In this document: one piece after another, positions 22,471 to 35,469 of the stretch | Position numbering within the stretch: position 1 is the stretch's first letter | Layout of the letters: each line of letters starts with the position of its first letter | From: Combretum micranthum | Lineage: Eukaryota > Streptophyta > Magnoliopsida > Myrtales > Combretaceae | Direction: 5' to 3' | Assembly (NCBI GenBank): GCA_024138025.1 | Contig: JAMXBD010000393.1 | Coordinates: 558,001-622,000, forward strand | Length of the DNA stretch: 64,000 bases | Translations under genes and position numbers: made by a program | Notes under the pieces: model-generated | What the model saw: only the letters and a program-made list of their open reading frames with translations | Told to the model about the DNA's origin: nothing | Database searches by the model: none

Positions 22471-25400
22471 TGTCACGCCCCAATGGGTACCCTAAACGTG
22501 ACAGTCCGCCACACTCAATATTAAAGCTTAAGTATGACAACCTTAGTCATTCCCAAAAGCTTTTATATTAAGTGTAAGGCTTACTTTCACAATTTTAGAG
22601 GACCATATATGGAATTATGAAGCTTAAGGAGATATAAAACATATTAAGAAAAGAGGATTCACAATAATTATTCATTCATGGCAAAGACTTTACAAACTTA
22701 GGGACAACTCCCTAAATTACTAATCTATTATATAAATATTTGCATGCTAATACTATGCATTTTACCCAATTTCTAATGTTCAAGAGAGATTACCTGCCCG
22801 CATGGTCCACGTGGCCTTAACCATAAGTAGGAAACTGCAAAAGATATCTATGGGGTATAAGCTAATAGGCTTAGTGAGAACTATTTCCATAAATAACTTC
22901 TTGTAACAAGATTCAAACAAGTTGATTTAATCAAACAAATGTAATGCACAAGCACGTGGGCAAACAAGCATATAGTTTTCCGGGAACTATATGTTGAATG
23001 GATTTACGCCCTCCATTCGGGGTTTGGTGATACATAACCTCAATTCAAGTAGTTTTAAAAAAAGTTTTCTTGCTCACGAGCACACATCGTCGAGCATTCC
23101 GAATCTACTTGATTGACCTTGCTTTCGGATCTACCGCCAAGCATATTCCATTAAGCCGCCAAGCAATCGCTTTCGGATCTCCGCCAAGTGTTGCTTTCGA
23201 CATGAGCTTACTATCCTTCTCACCCAAGGATAATAACCCAACCATGCAATGTGACTCACTTCGTGGTATGCATGAGTTCATTAATTTATAAAGTCATAAC
23301 ATAATTATTTTCAACTTTATGGCGATCAAGGAATTTCACACAAATCAATATTAAACTAAAACAATCACTTAGAACAATTCTGGCTTCGATATTCTTAATT
23401 CTTTCAAGGAATTATTTTACATGCATATCGGTTTATCTTTTCCTAACTCTAGTGCAACTAATTTACAAGCACAACAAGTATAGCATTTAATGGAAATAAA
23501 CTCACGATGCCATTGTCGTCTATTCCTCTAAGCGGATGAGTCGTTCACACACTCCACTTAATCGTAATAGTTCTCGGGGTAAAGGAATCCTTCCTCGGGG
23601 TCACCTAGCCAAAGAAAATACCCACAATGAGTTTTTCTTGATGATTTTCTTGAATTTTGACAAAACAATGTCAAAGAACGTTAAAGTTCGTATGAAGAAT
23701 GTTCCAACTTAAAATGGCCATAACTTGGTCATTTTAACTCGGAATCGCGCATATAATATACCGATTTCTACCTACTCGAAAAGATCTACCCATTTCCAAA
23801 ATTATATTCAACAAACAAGGCCATATAGGCTCTGAAAAAGTAGCGACAAAATTCACCACGGATTTCCAAGTAAAAACAACTTTGGTTCAAGAAATCAAAA
23901 TTTGTTTGATAAATACTTAGTTATCTATATAGTTGAAAAATTCTCTTTTTATAACTATATAACTCATATTTAAGCATGCTCAAGTGTCTTGTTGTCCAAT
24001 TTATTTTTCTTAGGTAAAACAATGTCGGTTTGAAGCTTTTCGGAAATTGTTTTTGTAAATTTCTTTGAAATGAATACCTTGTTTTCTTTATTTTCTAAAA
24101 ACGTTTTATGTTGGTTTTATTTATCTTTTCTAAGTGACCTTTGAAAATAAAATTTTCTACTTTCTAAGTTACATTAATACTATATTTGAAGTTTTCTAGG
24201 AAATATGCTATTCTTCATTTTTCTTGTGTAAATTCCTTTGTTTACTTGTTTTGCAAAAATCCTTACTTGATATTTCTCATTCTTTTTCTCATGTCTCATA
24301 TTTTTCAAAAATAATCATCCATGCATGAAAATTTGTTTTCTTCATAAAAACAATGTGGAACAATTAAGGACTTTTTGTAGAAAAACTAATTTCTATAATC
24401 TTATTAACTTCTTCTTGTAACTTGAAAAGAAATAACTTTATTATTTTCAAACCATAAATTTTCTTTGCCTATTTGTTTGCAAAGGTCTTTACTTAAAAAT
24501 TTCCTTAGTCATCCATCTTATTTTCTTTCTTATGAAAAGAACCATTTTTGTCAACAAAATATTTTCTTTTGAAAAACAAGGTGGGATAATAAGGATCTAA
24601 GTGGCTTTTTAAAGTAAAAGTAGTTTATAAAATTATAGTGAGTTCTTTTTGTAACATGAAAAGGAATGAGTTTATTTTGTGTTGCTTTATAGATTTTATA
24701 CTTTACATAAACTTATTTCTAAGTGACAAAATTCTTCTTTTTGTTTAAATAAAATTATGGACAACAATCTAAATGAACATGATTATGAGAATAATAATAA
24801 CCAAAATAACATAAAGCATAATAATAAAGTCAAGTATTGGAGTCTTAGCTTTTTCAAGGCTCCCGGGACTAAGAAGTAAACTAGTCCCATAATAAATAAA
24901 ATGAAAGAAAGAAAAGCTTGTTTTGACTTGATGAGGACAAGTCTAAGACTAGAGACTAGTCTTAAAAACAACTTGGAATAAATAAAATGCATTGAAGTAA
25001 ATAAATTGCATGAAAGGTAAATAAATTGCAAGATCATGAGCTTATATGCTCTAAATAGTATATATAGCTATATAGATATAGTAGATAGTTATGAACATAA
25101 AAGAAACATAAATGAACATAAGAGAAACATAAATGAATATAAAAGAAACATGAACATAAAGGAATTATGATTATGAACAAAAACAAAGTATGAACCTATT
25201 GTTGCTTTCTTAACCTTCATGGTTTTAGAAAACACACATTAAGTTCATACTAAGTAGATGAACATGGAAACTTCTTGAAGAATTTTTACCTAAAGGAGAT
25301 GAGCTAAAGAGAACTTCTTGAAAGAACTTCTTGGAGAGAAATTCTTGAGAGATTTTGAGAGAGTAATTTTAGTGTAGAAGTGGTGTGAAAGAAGTGAAAG

Positions 25401-26110
25401 AGAAGGGGGGTATTTATAGGAAATTGAGTGATTTTTGTGTGATTAAAATAAAGTAAAATTAAACAAATTGAGGAGAGAGGGGGGGGCGCCGGCCATGTGT
25501 GATGAGGGGGGAGTTTTATTTTTTGACTTTTTGAAAATAAAAGATGTAATATGTAAGGTAGATGTGATATAAAGTTATGGGAAAGGTAAAAAGTTAAGAT
25601 TATAGGTTATGTAGAGTGTAAGAATAGGTGTAAGAAAAAGTAGAGATAAAAGAATAGTGTAGAATAGTAATGAATAGTGTAATGTAAAGTAGATATGACA
25701 ATTAAAGTACCGGTAGTAAGAAAATATGCTTATAATAGCTATATCTGTTATTTTTACTTACCGAAAAATTACGAAACTGATTTTTTTGGAAAACTTATAT
25801 TTTTACGAGTCTAACGGTGTATTCAGAATATTTTACTATTCCGGGCTTCCGGACACGTTTTTCGAGAACTATGTCCGATAGGGTTCGAAGGACACCCGAA
25901 TTTCGCGAAACTGAAACTTTTATAAAACCTATGGTTATTACGAACTATTCTAGCTAATTATCCCAACTTCGTTTCTCAGGGTCAAAGAAAACGGCAATGC
26001 CGGATTTAGTTGGATACGGTAGACTAGGGTTTTGTTGACTTTTAGGGTTCCGTTTGACTTCCGGTTTAGGGTTTTATGCTAAACCGATTCCGAAAATTTA
26101 GGGGTTTACA
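22471..26110 (-). repeat. 5' LTR of the Gag-only element
   Basis: 3,640 bases, closely matching 14178-17796 with scattered substitutions and small indels (for example near 22742-22765, 23150 and 25490). In element sense it starts TGTAAACCCC and ends GGGGCGTGACA. It would carry the promoter. Confidence 0.9.
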
Positions 26111-27339
26111 TTTACAAAATTCTAAAAACTTAATATAATTCAGGGGTTTTCCTTAAACATAACTAACAAGGAAAAACAAAAGATAAAACTCTCAAAACCT
26201 ATACGATTACATCAATATCTTTAAGTCTCTATTATATAAAAAAGGTCTTCCATCGAAACATGAAAACAGAAATCCGCTTTCTAACATATTCTCATACTTG
26301 GTCTCAGTGCTGGTCTTCTTGCTTAAAGTCTTGTAAAACAGAAGCTTAAAGGAGCGTGAGCACAAAAATCATAGTGAATAACAAAATTTTAACACAAATC
26401 ATTAGCATCAACAATGTTTGTTTGACAACCATATGCAATATATCAATAAAACATATGTAACAATCATGACTTGGATGATCAAAATCCAAATCTATGGGGA
26501 TACGCCCTCTCTTAGGGGTTGAAGGAATAACTCAGGTCATTCATGCCCAAGAGAAATTGATAACTAAGGAAGGGGATATTTTGTCAACTTGTTGCCATAT
26601 ACATATATTTATTACTAAGATAACCTCAAACTTCTCCTTAGAAATAACAATTGAGAGAAGATTTCTTTTAAAATTCATTTATTATGTATATATATTATCA
26701 ATATAACCTCCACTTCACCTTAGAATCTCAAAGACTCCCTAAGTATTAATCCTTAAAGCCAATTCCAACATGGACGATGTCTTTCAGTGCTTGCTTAGTT
26801 CCCATGAAGACGATAACCCTGCAGTAACCTTAATCAAATTCACTAGACTCTTAAAAGCACTACTACAGAAGCAGAATATTAACACGTGATGTAAATACCA
26901 TGCTAATGCAATTACGATATGATGTAATGTATGTAAATTTAAGTTTAAGGGTCTTATAAGCTTTATTCTAAGTTATAGAGTGGTCACTCCAATTTCAAAC
27001 AATCATTAGTTCGAACTACATAATCATTATCAAGCAAGTAATTATCACTTTGAATATTAAAATTTGTGATTCATTCATAAAACACATAGCATTCAAGATT
27101 TCCCAACCCCATGCATTTGATACAATTTAATTATTTTCATACTATGTTCTATTGCTTTACTATCACAAGCAATGTGAGAAGATTTAAGTTATTTACCTTT
27201 GCATATTGCCTCAATCATTGTAATAATCACTTGGGAAATCTGGGTCTTGATATAGCTCCTATAAGATAAAGAGACTCACATTACTAAAGATCTAACATGA
27301 CAAAAATAAGAAAATAGAGTTTAAAATCCATATGGGGCA

Positions 27340-27650
27340 TATTAAAAGATCACAGATCCATACACCCCTCACTACACCCCATATGGAAGGGCGTATGAAA
27401 TAGACCAAAGAACGGGGGCTAGCATGCCCCATACCGTGCCCTGTATTAAAGGTGTATCTATCCAGGTTAGGCACAAAGGCTACCATGCCCCTTGTCATGC
27501 CCCATATAGAAAGATGTATCTAACTAGACGTGGATACAAGGGCTACCATGTCCTCATAGAGATGGGCGTATCTACCCAAAAGCACCCATAGAACGTGCTA
27601 TGCCCTCTGCCATGCCCTCATATGAAGATGCGAGTTAACACACTTCCAAA
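27340..27650. repeat. Tandem 75-80-base modules in the second-layer LTR
   Basis: About four diverged repeats share the pattern GGCTAnCATGCCCC..TGCCC..AAGnTGTATCTA. They start near 27345, 27415, 27480 and 27555. They are GC-richer than the surrounding LTR. Confidence 0.6.
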
Positions 27651-28630
27651 CTTCACAATTTTACAACTTTCAACCAACTTCAAAGATTTTATTACTATCA
27701 CATATACTCTAATATCAACATACAAGACTCATATTCACCCTTTTTTAACCTTCATATCATCCAACCATTAACTATTCTCAACATCACCCATCACACCAAC
27801 ATAATCCATAACATCCAAGCTTTAGGAATTTAAACGATAACTCCATATCTCTACTCCACATATCTAACAACAAAACTCATAACAACCGTAGATATATCGG
27901 CAACTAACAAGACTCTTAACATATACTTATTCCTTTCACAATATTAACAACATAAAAGCAAGTGTTAACTTACCTATTAGTATCTTGGCTTGATAAAAGA
28001 AGTTCAATTTGAGTTTCTTGTGAAATTAAGAGGAGAATTGTAGTGCGTGTGTGTGTGTGTGTGAAATTACGTCGGTTTAGAAGAGGAGGAGGTGAAGAAA
28101 TTTTCTACTAAATTTAGTTGTTATTATCTTTATATATATAAAGCAATTTTGTTGACTTTTAAGGCTTTTAAAAAATATTGTGTGTGAGGTGTTGCATAGT
28201 AGTTATGGTGCGCTAAAGGACTTAATTTTGTATAAATTTAGCTTAGCTTTTAACACAAATAGTCCTCTACACATCTAATGCATTGAAATCATCGACTACT
28301 TGAAATCAATACAAATTTTAGCAAAATTTAGTTTATAAATTTTATGTAATTGTATAGTTTCTTATAAGAATCTATATTGATATTCTTTATAAATTGAGAG
28401 TTAAGTTTTTTAAATATAAATTTCTAAAGAATTTAAAAACATAAATTAATTGGCAAAAAACTTGAAATGACACAATCAAAATTTAAGCTACTATTCTTAC
28501 TTGGACTATTTTACAAAAGCTATTGTAATTGAAATTATTAAATGTGCCATTCATTCAAAATATATTAAAATTCATTAATTTAATAGACTCTTTAATTCTA
28601 TTAATGGAAAAACTTGGGGATTACAATAAT

Positions 28631-29766
28631 ACTTGTCGGAGTTCTAAACCAAAAAACGTGGCTTCACTAGGGTTTTACAGCCTCTTAGGACACCTAGTGA
28701 ATGTTAGCAAGAGATGAGCATGGACTTCATAAAGGGGTTGCCTACTTCTAACAACAAAAACATGGTGGTAGTAGTGGTGAACATACTTAGCAAGTATGAC
28801 CACTTCATGGCCATAATACATCCTTACACAACAGCCTAGGTAGCTCAATGCTACTTAGATAACGTTTTTAAACTACATGGTATGCCAAATACCATTACTT
28901 GTGATCGTGACCCCATTTTTTGTCAACTCATTTTGGCAAGAGTTTTTATGGTTGCAAGGGGTCAAATTCAACATGTCTACAGCCTATCATCCACAAACAG
29001 ATGGCTAAACAGAAGTAGTGAGTAAGTAACTTAGAGACTTATCTAAAATGCATGATCGGAGACATACCTAAAAGCTGAGGCTAGTACTTAAGTTTAGCAG
29101 AATGGTGGTATAATACAAACGACCACACTAGTGCACACTTGACTCCCTTCCAAATTTTGTATGGCTACTCACCCCTTTGTGCACTCCTTACATTCCTAAA
29201 GACTTAAAAAATGAAGCTATGGACCAATTAACTAAGAGGGAACAAACAACGAAGCTACGCAAATTCCACCTTAAAAGGGCTTAAAATAGGATGAAACAGC
29301 TAGCTGACAAAAAGAAGACAAAAAAGGTATTCAAGATTAAGGATTAGGACCTTTTGAAATTACAACCTTATCGAAAAAACTCGCTAAGGGCTAACAAAGT
29401 GCCAAAAATGGCCCCTAAGTACTCCAAACCATTCAAGATAATTGATAAGGTAGGGGCAATGGCTTACTTCCTTGAGCCTCCAGCTAGATTTGAGATCCAC
29501 CTCACCTTTCACATCTCTCAACTGAAGAAGTACTGTGGAACACCAATCTCAACCTTAGATCTACCACCTAAAACAAACACTGAATAATAGTTAGAACCAT
29601 AACGATCGTCTATAGAAACATGGTTAAGAAAGGGAATCAAGCAGATACCATGGTACTTATCTTATGGTGAAATCGATCACTAAGTGATGCAACTTGGGAT
29701 TTCCTTAGAGATTTGAGGCTTTGATTTCCACATCACTCCTTGTGGATAAGGAATTTTGAAAAGGTA
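28631..29766 (+). pseudogene. Chromovirus pol, part 2 (integrase core, C-terminus, chromodomain-like tail)
   Basis: The reading resumes at C-R-S-S-K-P-K-N-V-A-S, the expected continuation after VRDCD at 13991. The core follows: EMSMDFIKGLP near 28711, then KYDHFMAIIHPYT, and TCDRDPIF near 28895 with the second catalytic Asp. The GPY/F-like C-terminal region lies at 29354-29587 (KPFKIIDKVGAMAYFLEPP, HISQLKKYCG). A chromodomain-like end (VLILW..RSLSDATWDFL) is readable in another frame at about 29610-29765, close to the 3' LTR. That tail is what marks the element as a chromovirus. Several stops and frameshifts are present. Confidence 0.8.
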
Positions 29767-29771
29767 GGATC

Positions 29772-30328
29772 TAATACAGGGTTTACATAAAGTGAGAAGT
29801 CTTGTGAAGTTGAAGCGCAAAGTGAACAAGTGTTGGCAAGTACAAGTGCTATGTGTGCACGTGAAGATAATGGAATTGAAGGTAGTAAAGAGGCTAGAAG
29901 GAATAAGGCCAGTCTTGTGGACCTAGTTGATGGGCCTTAATTGAATATGGGCTAGACCTAAAATAATAAAGGCCAATGGCCAACTTCAATAAGATAAATA
30001 TTAGCAGATTATTATTATGTTAATGCAATAGCCTCGCTGGTAGAACTAATGCAAATCAATAATGGTAAATTATATTAAGGATCAATAGTACTACATTATG
30101 TAATAAAATGGTGACTAGGCCAATTGTCCTGTATGCCATCACCAATATTCCTAGGGCTAATACTATATGTTTTCCCATGTAATACACATGGTTATTTTTT
30201 CATGAAATACATATAGTACAAAATATAAGGAAAATATCATTCATGCCTATAAGCTTGTATTTGAGCTTTCTACTTGCATTCAAGTAGATTGTGCATAGCT
30301 CATTGTTTTCATTAATGCCCTTGCATAA
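29772..30328 (+). repeat. 3' LTR of the chromovirus
   Basis: Begins TAATACAGGGTTT (TG to TA) after a purine-rich GAAAAGGTAGGA and ends near ..CCTTGCATAA. It matches 9854-10375 with many substitutions and a few indels. Confidence 0.75.
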
Positions 30329-33190
30329 AAATTAAATGGATTAAACTTGATTTTCACTTCGTTAGAAATCTGTTTAGAAATATTTATGCTACTATGTTAA
30401 TGTAATAGCCCTGCCCTAAACGTGTAGGGCATGACAATTACTCCGCATATATTGACACTTATAGGTTGGTTTGAGCTTATTATCCCTTTCTAAGTTGATA
30501 TCCAAAACTTTTCATAATTGAAGTCAAGGATTAGTTTAAGATTTACTACTTTTATTTCATTTGTGTTGTTTGTTACATTTAGGTTACTTTAGTTCAGTAA
30601 TATCTACTCAAAGATGATGTTTAAAGGGTTATTTGTTTCATTTAGCCAAGTTATCTAATTAATTATGTAAATTATGATTGGTTTTTGGGGCTTAGGTTAA
30701 CCAATCCTTAGTGGAATATACTTTTATGGGTCTTGATTATTGAAAATTCAGGAATTGATTCCCATGTCCATTAATAATGTATAGTCCCTAGTGTCCTATT
30801 CTGATTATTAAGTTTGAATTGATCTAGTTTATGTGAGGCGTGTTGGACTAAAGTATTTGGGTGATGTACATTGTGAATGGGGTATTAGTATTTGCTCAAT
30901 TTTTATTTTGAAAGTCTTGGAAGGTTGCTTAAGATTAAGAGAAGAACTGGGTCAAGTTTCATCCGAGTCGAACAAGAATTAGTGAAGTTATGTAAGGGCT
31001 AGAAAAGAGCATGACGGATACATGAGGAGACATATTCCCTCATGCTCTTTCGGAAAGAGAAGCACAAGGGGTACACATAGAGACGTATTCCCTTGTGTTC
31101 TTTTAGTATGGAAGGAGTTCTGAGACTAGAGAGGAACATAAGGGTATAGGGCACCCCGTGTTTCAGTCGTGTTTCTCTTATGTTTGGGGATCATAGAGAA
31201 GCATGGGGGATACATGATTGCATGTATCTCGCTGCATTCTTTTGAGTTTCAAGCATTTTCAAAATAAAAAGAAGTACAAGCAAGTACACAATGTTGTCTA
31301 CATGTCGTACCTTTTAGGGAAACACCACTCCTTGGGTTTTTAAGATTAAGTGAGAAGCACGGTTGGAACATGAATTCGTGTTCATGCTGTGCTTTTTTGG
31401 GTTCATGCTATTTCGCGTTCAAACTTGAAATTTTTGTGAAAAACATGTTTTGGAATAAATTTTAGTGTTCTTAAATGTATCATGTAGTCATGTTCATGCC
31501 TAGACTCATCTATTTTCATCTTTTATTTGTTAAAACATGATTTATCAAAGTTGAAAGCCTAAATCGTCTAGTTTTGATAGCAACCACCAACTTATTCATT
31601 GTTTCTTTGAAATTTTTAGAAATTCCTTGTACAAACTCTTCATTTAATAACTCCAACATCATCTACAATAAAATCCATCACTCTCAAACTCATTCCACCA
31701 AAACCTAACCTTTAAATCACACCCTAAAATACCATTTAATACAACTATAGCAGACTTAACTCTAAAGCCATCATAATGGCATGAAAATAAGTTAGTTTTA
31801 ATCTCTTACCTTACTCTAAATGATATTCTTCACTTGCATTAGCTAGGAAGGAAATTTAAGACTCTAAAATCACTCTAAAACTTGATTTTTAAACACTCCA
31901 AACATGTATCAACTTACCTAAGTCAGTTTTCATGCTTAAAATACTAAAATACTCACATTACAATATCTTAAAATCTCATACTTACCTCAACATGAATTTT
32001 CTTATGGTAGTAGGTCTTCTTCCTCTTCTAATACTACTTCATTCTCTCCATATTCCTCTTGTAAAAGACATCATATGAGTTAATTAATGTTATACTTTGC
32101 TAATTCTACTTATTTATCACTAAGAAAGGGTTAGGGTTTTAGAGAACCCTACCTTACGTCTTGGGAGGGTCCAAAAAAAAAAAAAAGAAATATTTATATG
32201 GGAAAAAGACAAGGCAGAATTAGGGTTTTAGATAGGGGAAAAAGACCTCCTTTTAGAGTTTTATCACATGGTCAAATCTTGTGCATCTAAATATTAGTTT
32301 TTGGTAGTTTATAGTTTTTAATTATCCTCTTAGGCTAATAATAATTTGGAAATCCGAAATAATTCTAATTTAACTACAATTTTGAATCTTTTTTTGTGTA
32401 AGTTCCTAATTTAGGGTAAAATCGTAATTTTGCAAAATTATAGCTCTTAATTGCATTGTTTTGATTTTTCTTTTAAAATTTTCTTTTAAAGCACTATTAC
32501 TAAATTCTTATATAGTTTATTTTGACATTCGATTTTTTTTTAGATTTTCTAAATTTAGGTTTTCGGTTTAACACTAATTTGAGAATTTTAAAAATTTTAG
32601 TTGTTTAAATTCACATGTACTTTATTTGGCTTTCATTGACTTTATTTTATTTTTATTTTTTATGATTGGTGTTTGAATCATTTTAGTTAAATTTTTTTTT
32701 TTTTTATGTTTATATCTATCGATTCCTACAACTTACATATGGATAGTTCCTTTTATTACAATAGTAAGGAAAAGAACCATTAGAGCTAGACTAGATGCTT
32801 ATGCGTTTATCAAGATGTATTTTGATATTCCATATTACAATTCATAATGCCAAATGAACAAATTTTTTATAGGAATAAGAGTGGGATAATGACTAACCAA
32901 ATATCGATGGTTTAAATTTTTTGATAATTTAGTATCTCATTTTTAGATTTTAGTAAATTAGTATTTATACTTTCAAAGCATGTGCAATTCAATGTCTATA
33001 TTAAAAAATATTTGACAAATGTTTATTTTGATGATAGAATAATGGCAGACAAAGTACCAATAGTTTTAATTTTTTTTGTCATTTTTGGTAGTTTTATGCC
33101 ATGCATTCTTAGATTTTGGTAATTTTTAGGCAAGAGTCTATCATTATCTTGCTATTAAAAGAATGTTGGTAGAATTTTTAATGGAGACAC
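30329..33190. other. LTR-like relic sequence, no gene
   Basis: 30405-30432 ends ..GGGCATGACA, like the end of the Gag-only element's LTR in sense. The stretch holds the hairpin array at 31004-31393 and TTAGGGTTTTAGAG-type AT-rich sequence around 32130-32240, as seen in the other LTRs. It may be a decayed LTR of a related family, but I cannot set its ends. No ORF is convincing. Confidence 0.35.
31004..31393. repeat. Array of five diverged hairpin modules
   Basis: Successive inverted repeats: AAAGAGCATGA/TCATGCTCTTT (31004-31014, 31040-31050); AGAAGCACAAGGG/CCCTTGTGTTCT (31058-31070, 31090-31101); AACATAAG/CTTATGTT (31135-31142, 31177-31184); GATACATG/CATGTATC inside AGAAGCATG..GCATTCT (31198-31240); AGCAC/GTGCT around AACATGAATTCGTGTT (31356-31393). 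Arm sequences differ from unit to unit while pairing is kept. Confidence 0.65.
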
Positions 33191-35469
33191 CAAATCGCAC
33201 CAAAAACTTGATTAAAAAAATTTTAATGAATGGATTTATAGCAAGTATTTTGGTCGATCAAGTAATATAGAAGTGGATAAGGATGTCGTTCCCATGAGAA
33301 TTACTTCAAGTAACTAGATCAATATCAATTCCAATATTATCCAAGCAATGAATATAAAAATGAAATTATCTAGAACTAATTAAACTACCAAACATTATCA
33401 ACCAATCACAGAATAATTTTTTTTAAGACGTGAAAATAAAACAAAATCTATCATAATTACTAATCATATTGTCAACAAAATTATAATTGTATTCAGCTAA
33501 TTGGCTATTCTTGCGAATTTGCTAAAGCCTTTATTTCCCTTCGGAGTCCTAAAGTCTTTAATCAAATCACTTAATTTCGTAGAATTTTTAATCAAATTAA
33601 TATGGATATGAATTTTCCATTATCAATCTTCCAATTTATAGATGCCTAGTGTCTTAGTTAATTTTTATTAAATTCCTTTAATAAAAAATTAACAAGAACA
33701 CCAAATTAAGTCCTATATGCAAATTGAATTTAGTTAAAATCAAGAAATCCTCCAATTATACAATTCAATTAAACATGATTATTTTTTTTACAATTAAACA
33801 TAAATCTTGAAAAACCTTAAATCCCCTTCCAGTTCATTAAGATATCCTATGAGGTAATGTCTTGAAAACCAATAATAGAAAATTATATCATCAAGATTCA
33901 AACAAGAATAATTCAATCATCTAAATATATTATAATAAAGTAACAATAACCAATTTAGTTATTAGATTTCATCAATTTTCCAATATAAAAAGATTTAGCA
34001 CATGATTGAATTAAAGAGACCCAATACATATGGAAACAATTCATAAAATAATCCATTTATATCAAGGATATTAAAAGAACAATTAAAGATTCAATTGTTT
34101 CTATAGTGTTGCACAATAAGAGAGAATAATTAAAAAATTGAATTCCTCAATATATATATTGCCTCTTATGGATGGTACCAATCTTGTAAATTTCTAGCCA
34201 CTTTATCCCCATATCCTTAGCCTCTCAAATCTTTAATATTAAACATTTATACATTTCATAAGTTATTATTTACATCTATTATATATTCTTTTACATAATA
34301 AATTCTTATATAAAAAATTAAAATACACAACTTGATAAAATAATGTGGAACAATGATATAATATGTTATGTATAAGTAATATCGTAAAATACTACTTAAA
34401 AATAATGTATATTTCAATAATAAAATATTTAAAATAAAATAACTACTATAAAATGTAAAATTAATATATATATATATATAAACATTTATAAATGTATAGA
34501 TATTTTAGTTTATTTTAATAAATATATTAATAAAAAATATATATTCATATTATTTATAATTTTTTAATATATATATTTATTATAAGTATTCCTATGTTTT
34601 TGATATAAAAAAATGTGTTCTATATGTCTCACATAATTTATATTTACATACTATATATTATTCAAAATATAATAACATATTTTCTAAGAAAAAAATATAC
34701 TATGTGAAAATATAGTATATTAAAATATAAAATGTATAATATAAAATAATTAGTTAAATCTAAATATATTTAAATTGATATTATATATTATTTTCTTAAT
34801 ATTAACAAAAAATAGATTTTATATTGTCTATGGTATATTTATTATATATCTAATAAAATTTATATATTTATAAGTGTTACGTAATTTATTAAGTGTGATA
34901 AAAATGATATAAATAACAAACATATTACATAAAATATATAATTTATTAATTTAATATAAAATATAAAATAAGTAATATAAAAATCATAATTATTGTATAT
35001 ATCATTAAATATATATAATTTTATATATAATATTCATATATACATACTATATAATATTTTTTTAATAATAATATCATATTTGGAAAAAAAATATAATATA
35101 CTACTAAAAAATATTACATATTTATAATAAATATATAATTTAAAATAATTATTATAAAAAGTAAACTTAGTATATATAAAATTATATATTATTTTAATAG
35201 AACATTAATGTAAAATCCTTAATAAATAGGCAAAGTGGAATTATAAAATAAAAATTAATTACAATATATATAATGTTTTATAGTTATAATAGTGTAAATT
35301 ATGAATCCTGTTAAATAAATAGTAGTGAAACTTTATTCATCAAGATAAGAATTGGTTTATTAATTTAATGCTTGTGAAAACTCTAATGTTAAGTGTACTA
35401 GCATTCAATGATAGGTGACCTCCTAGAAAGGATAAATAAGAGACAAATGATAATTTTTTAAAATAATTT
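33191..35469. other. Intergenic, very AT-rich
   Basis: No gene is supported. 34240-35260 is almost entirely A and T, with TA runs such as 34461-34480. 33230-33310 (GTGGATAAGGATGTCGTTCCC) looks like an interspersed plant repeat, but I cannot name it. Confidence 0.5.

Larger units (their letters stand above)
14178..26110 (-). mobile_element. Gag-only (TR-GAG-like) LTR retrotransposon, 11.9 kb
   Basis: Two long direct LTRs (14178-17796 and 22471-26110) enclose 4.67 kb. A perfect 5-base target duplication TTTAC flanks the element (14173-14177, 26111-26115). On the minus strand the order is LTR, tRNA-Met primer site (22451-22462), an unrecognised ORF, gag (20819-19692), about 1.9 kb noncoding, polypurine tract (17797-17811), LTR. 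I find no protease, RT, RNase H or integrase motif in any frame. This organisation matches the nonautonomous TR-GAG class described in plants, although its LTRs are unusually long. It must borrow Pol from a relative. LTR similarity is high by eye, so this is the youngest layer. Confidence 0.85.
13992..28625. repeat. Second-layer solo LTR inserted in the chromovirus integrase
   Basis: Starts TGTCACACCCCC at 13992 and ends ..GGGGATTACA at 28625. Without the nested element (14178-26115) it is about 2.7 kb and contains no recognisable coding domain, so it is best read as a solo LTR. Its ends, and a 'ggatacgccctctc..aggggtt' block near 26495, resemble the LTRs of the element nested in it, so the two families are related. 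Flanking 5-base sequences are GTGAT (13987-13991) and ATAAT (28626-28630). They differ only by two G-to-A changes, as expected for an aged target duplication in methylated DNA. A GT dinucleotide run lies near 28049. Confidence 0.75.
9854..30328 (+). mobile_element. Broken Ty3/gypsy chromovirus hosting two nested insertions
   Basis: This outer element reads left to right: LTR, tRNA-Met-type primer site, gag, protease, RT, RNase H, integrase, chromodomain-like tail, LTR. Its integrase is interrupted between the zinc-binding N-terminus (ends 13991) and the catalytic core (resumes 28631). Every coding part carries stops and frameshifts. The LTRs have diverged visibly in substitutions and small indels, so this is the oldest layer. 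AAATT lies just before the left LTR (9849-9853) and at 30329-30333, a possible target duplication. Without the nested DNA the element would be close to 5.8 kb, normal for a chromovirus. Confidence 0.85.

Noticed and set aside
27340..27650. CRISPR-like spaced repeats
   Set aside because: The units are diverged tandem LTR modules without constant repeat and unique spacer structure, in a plant nuclear context.
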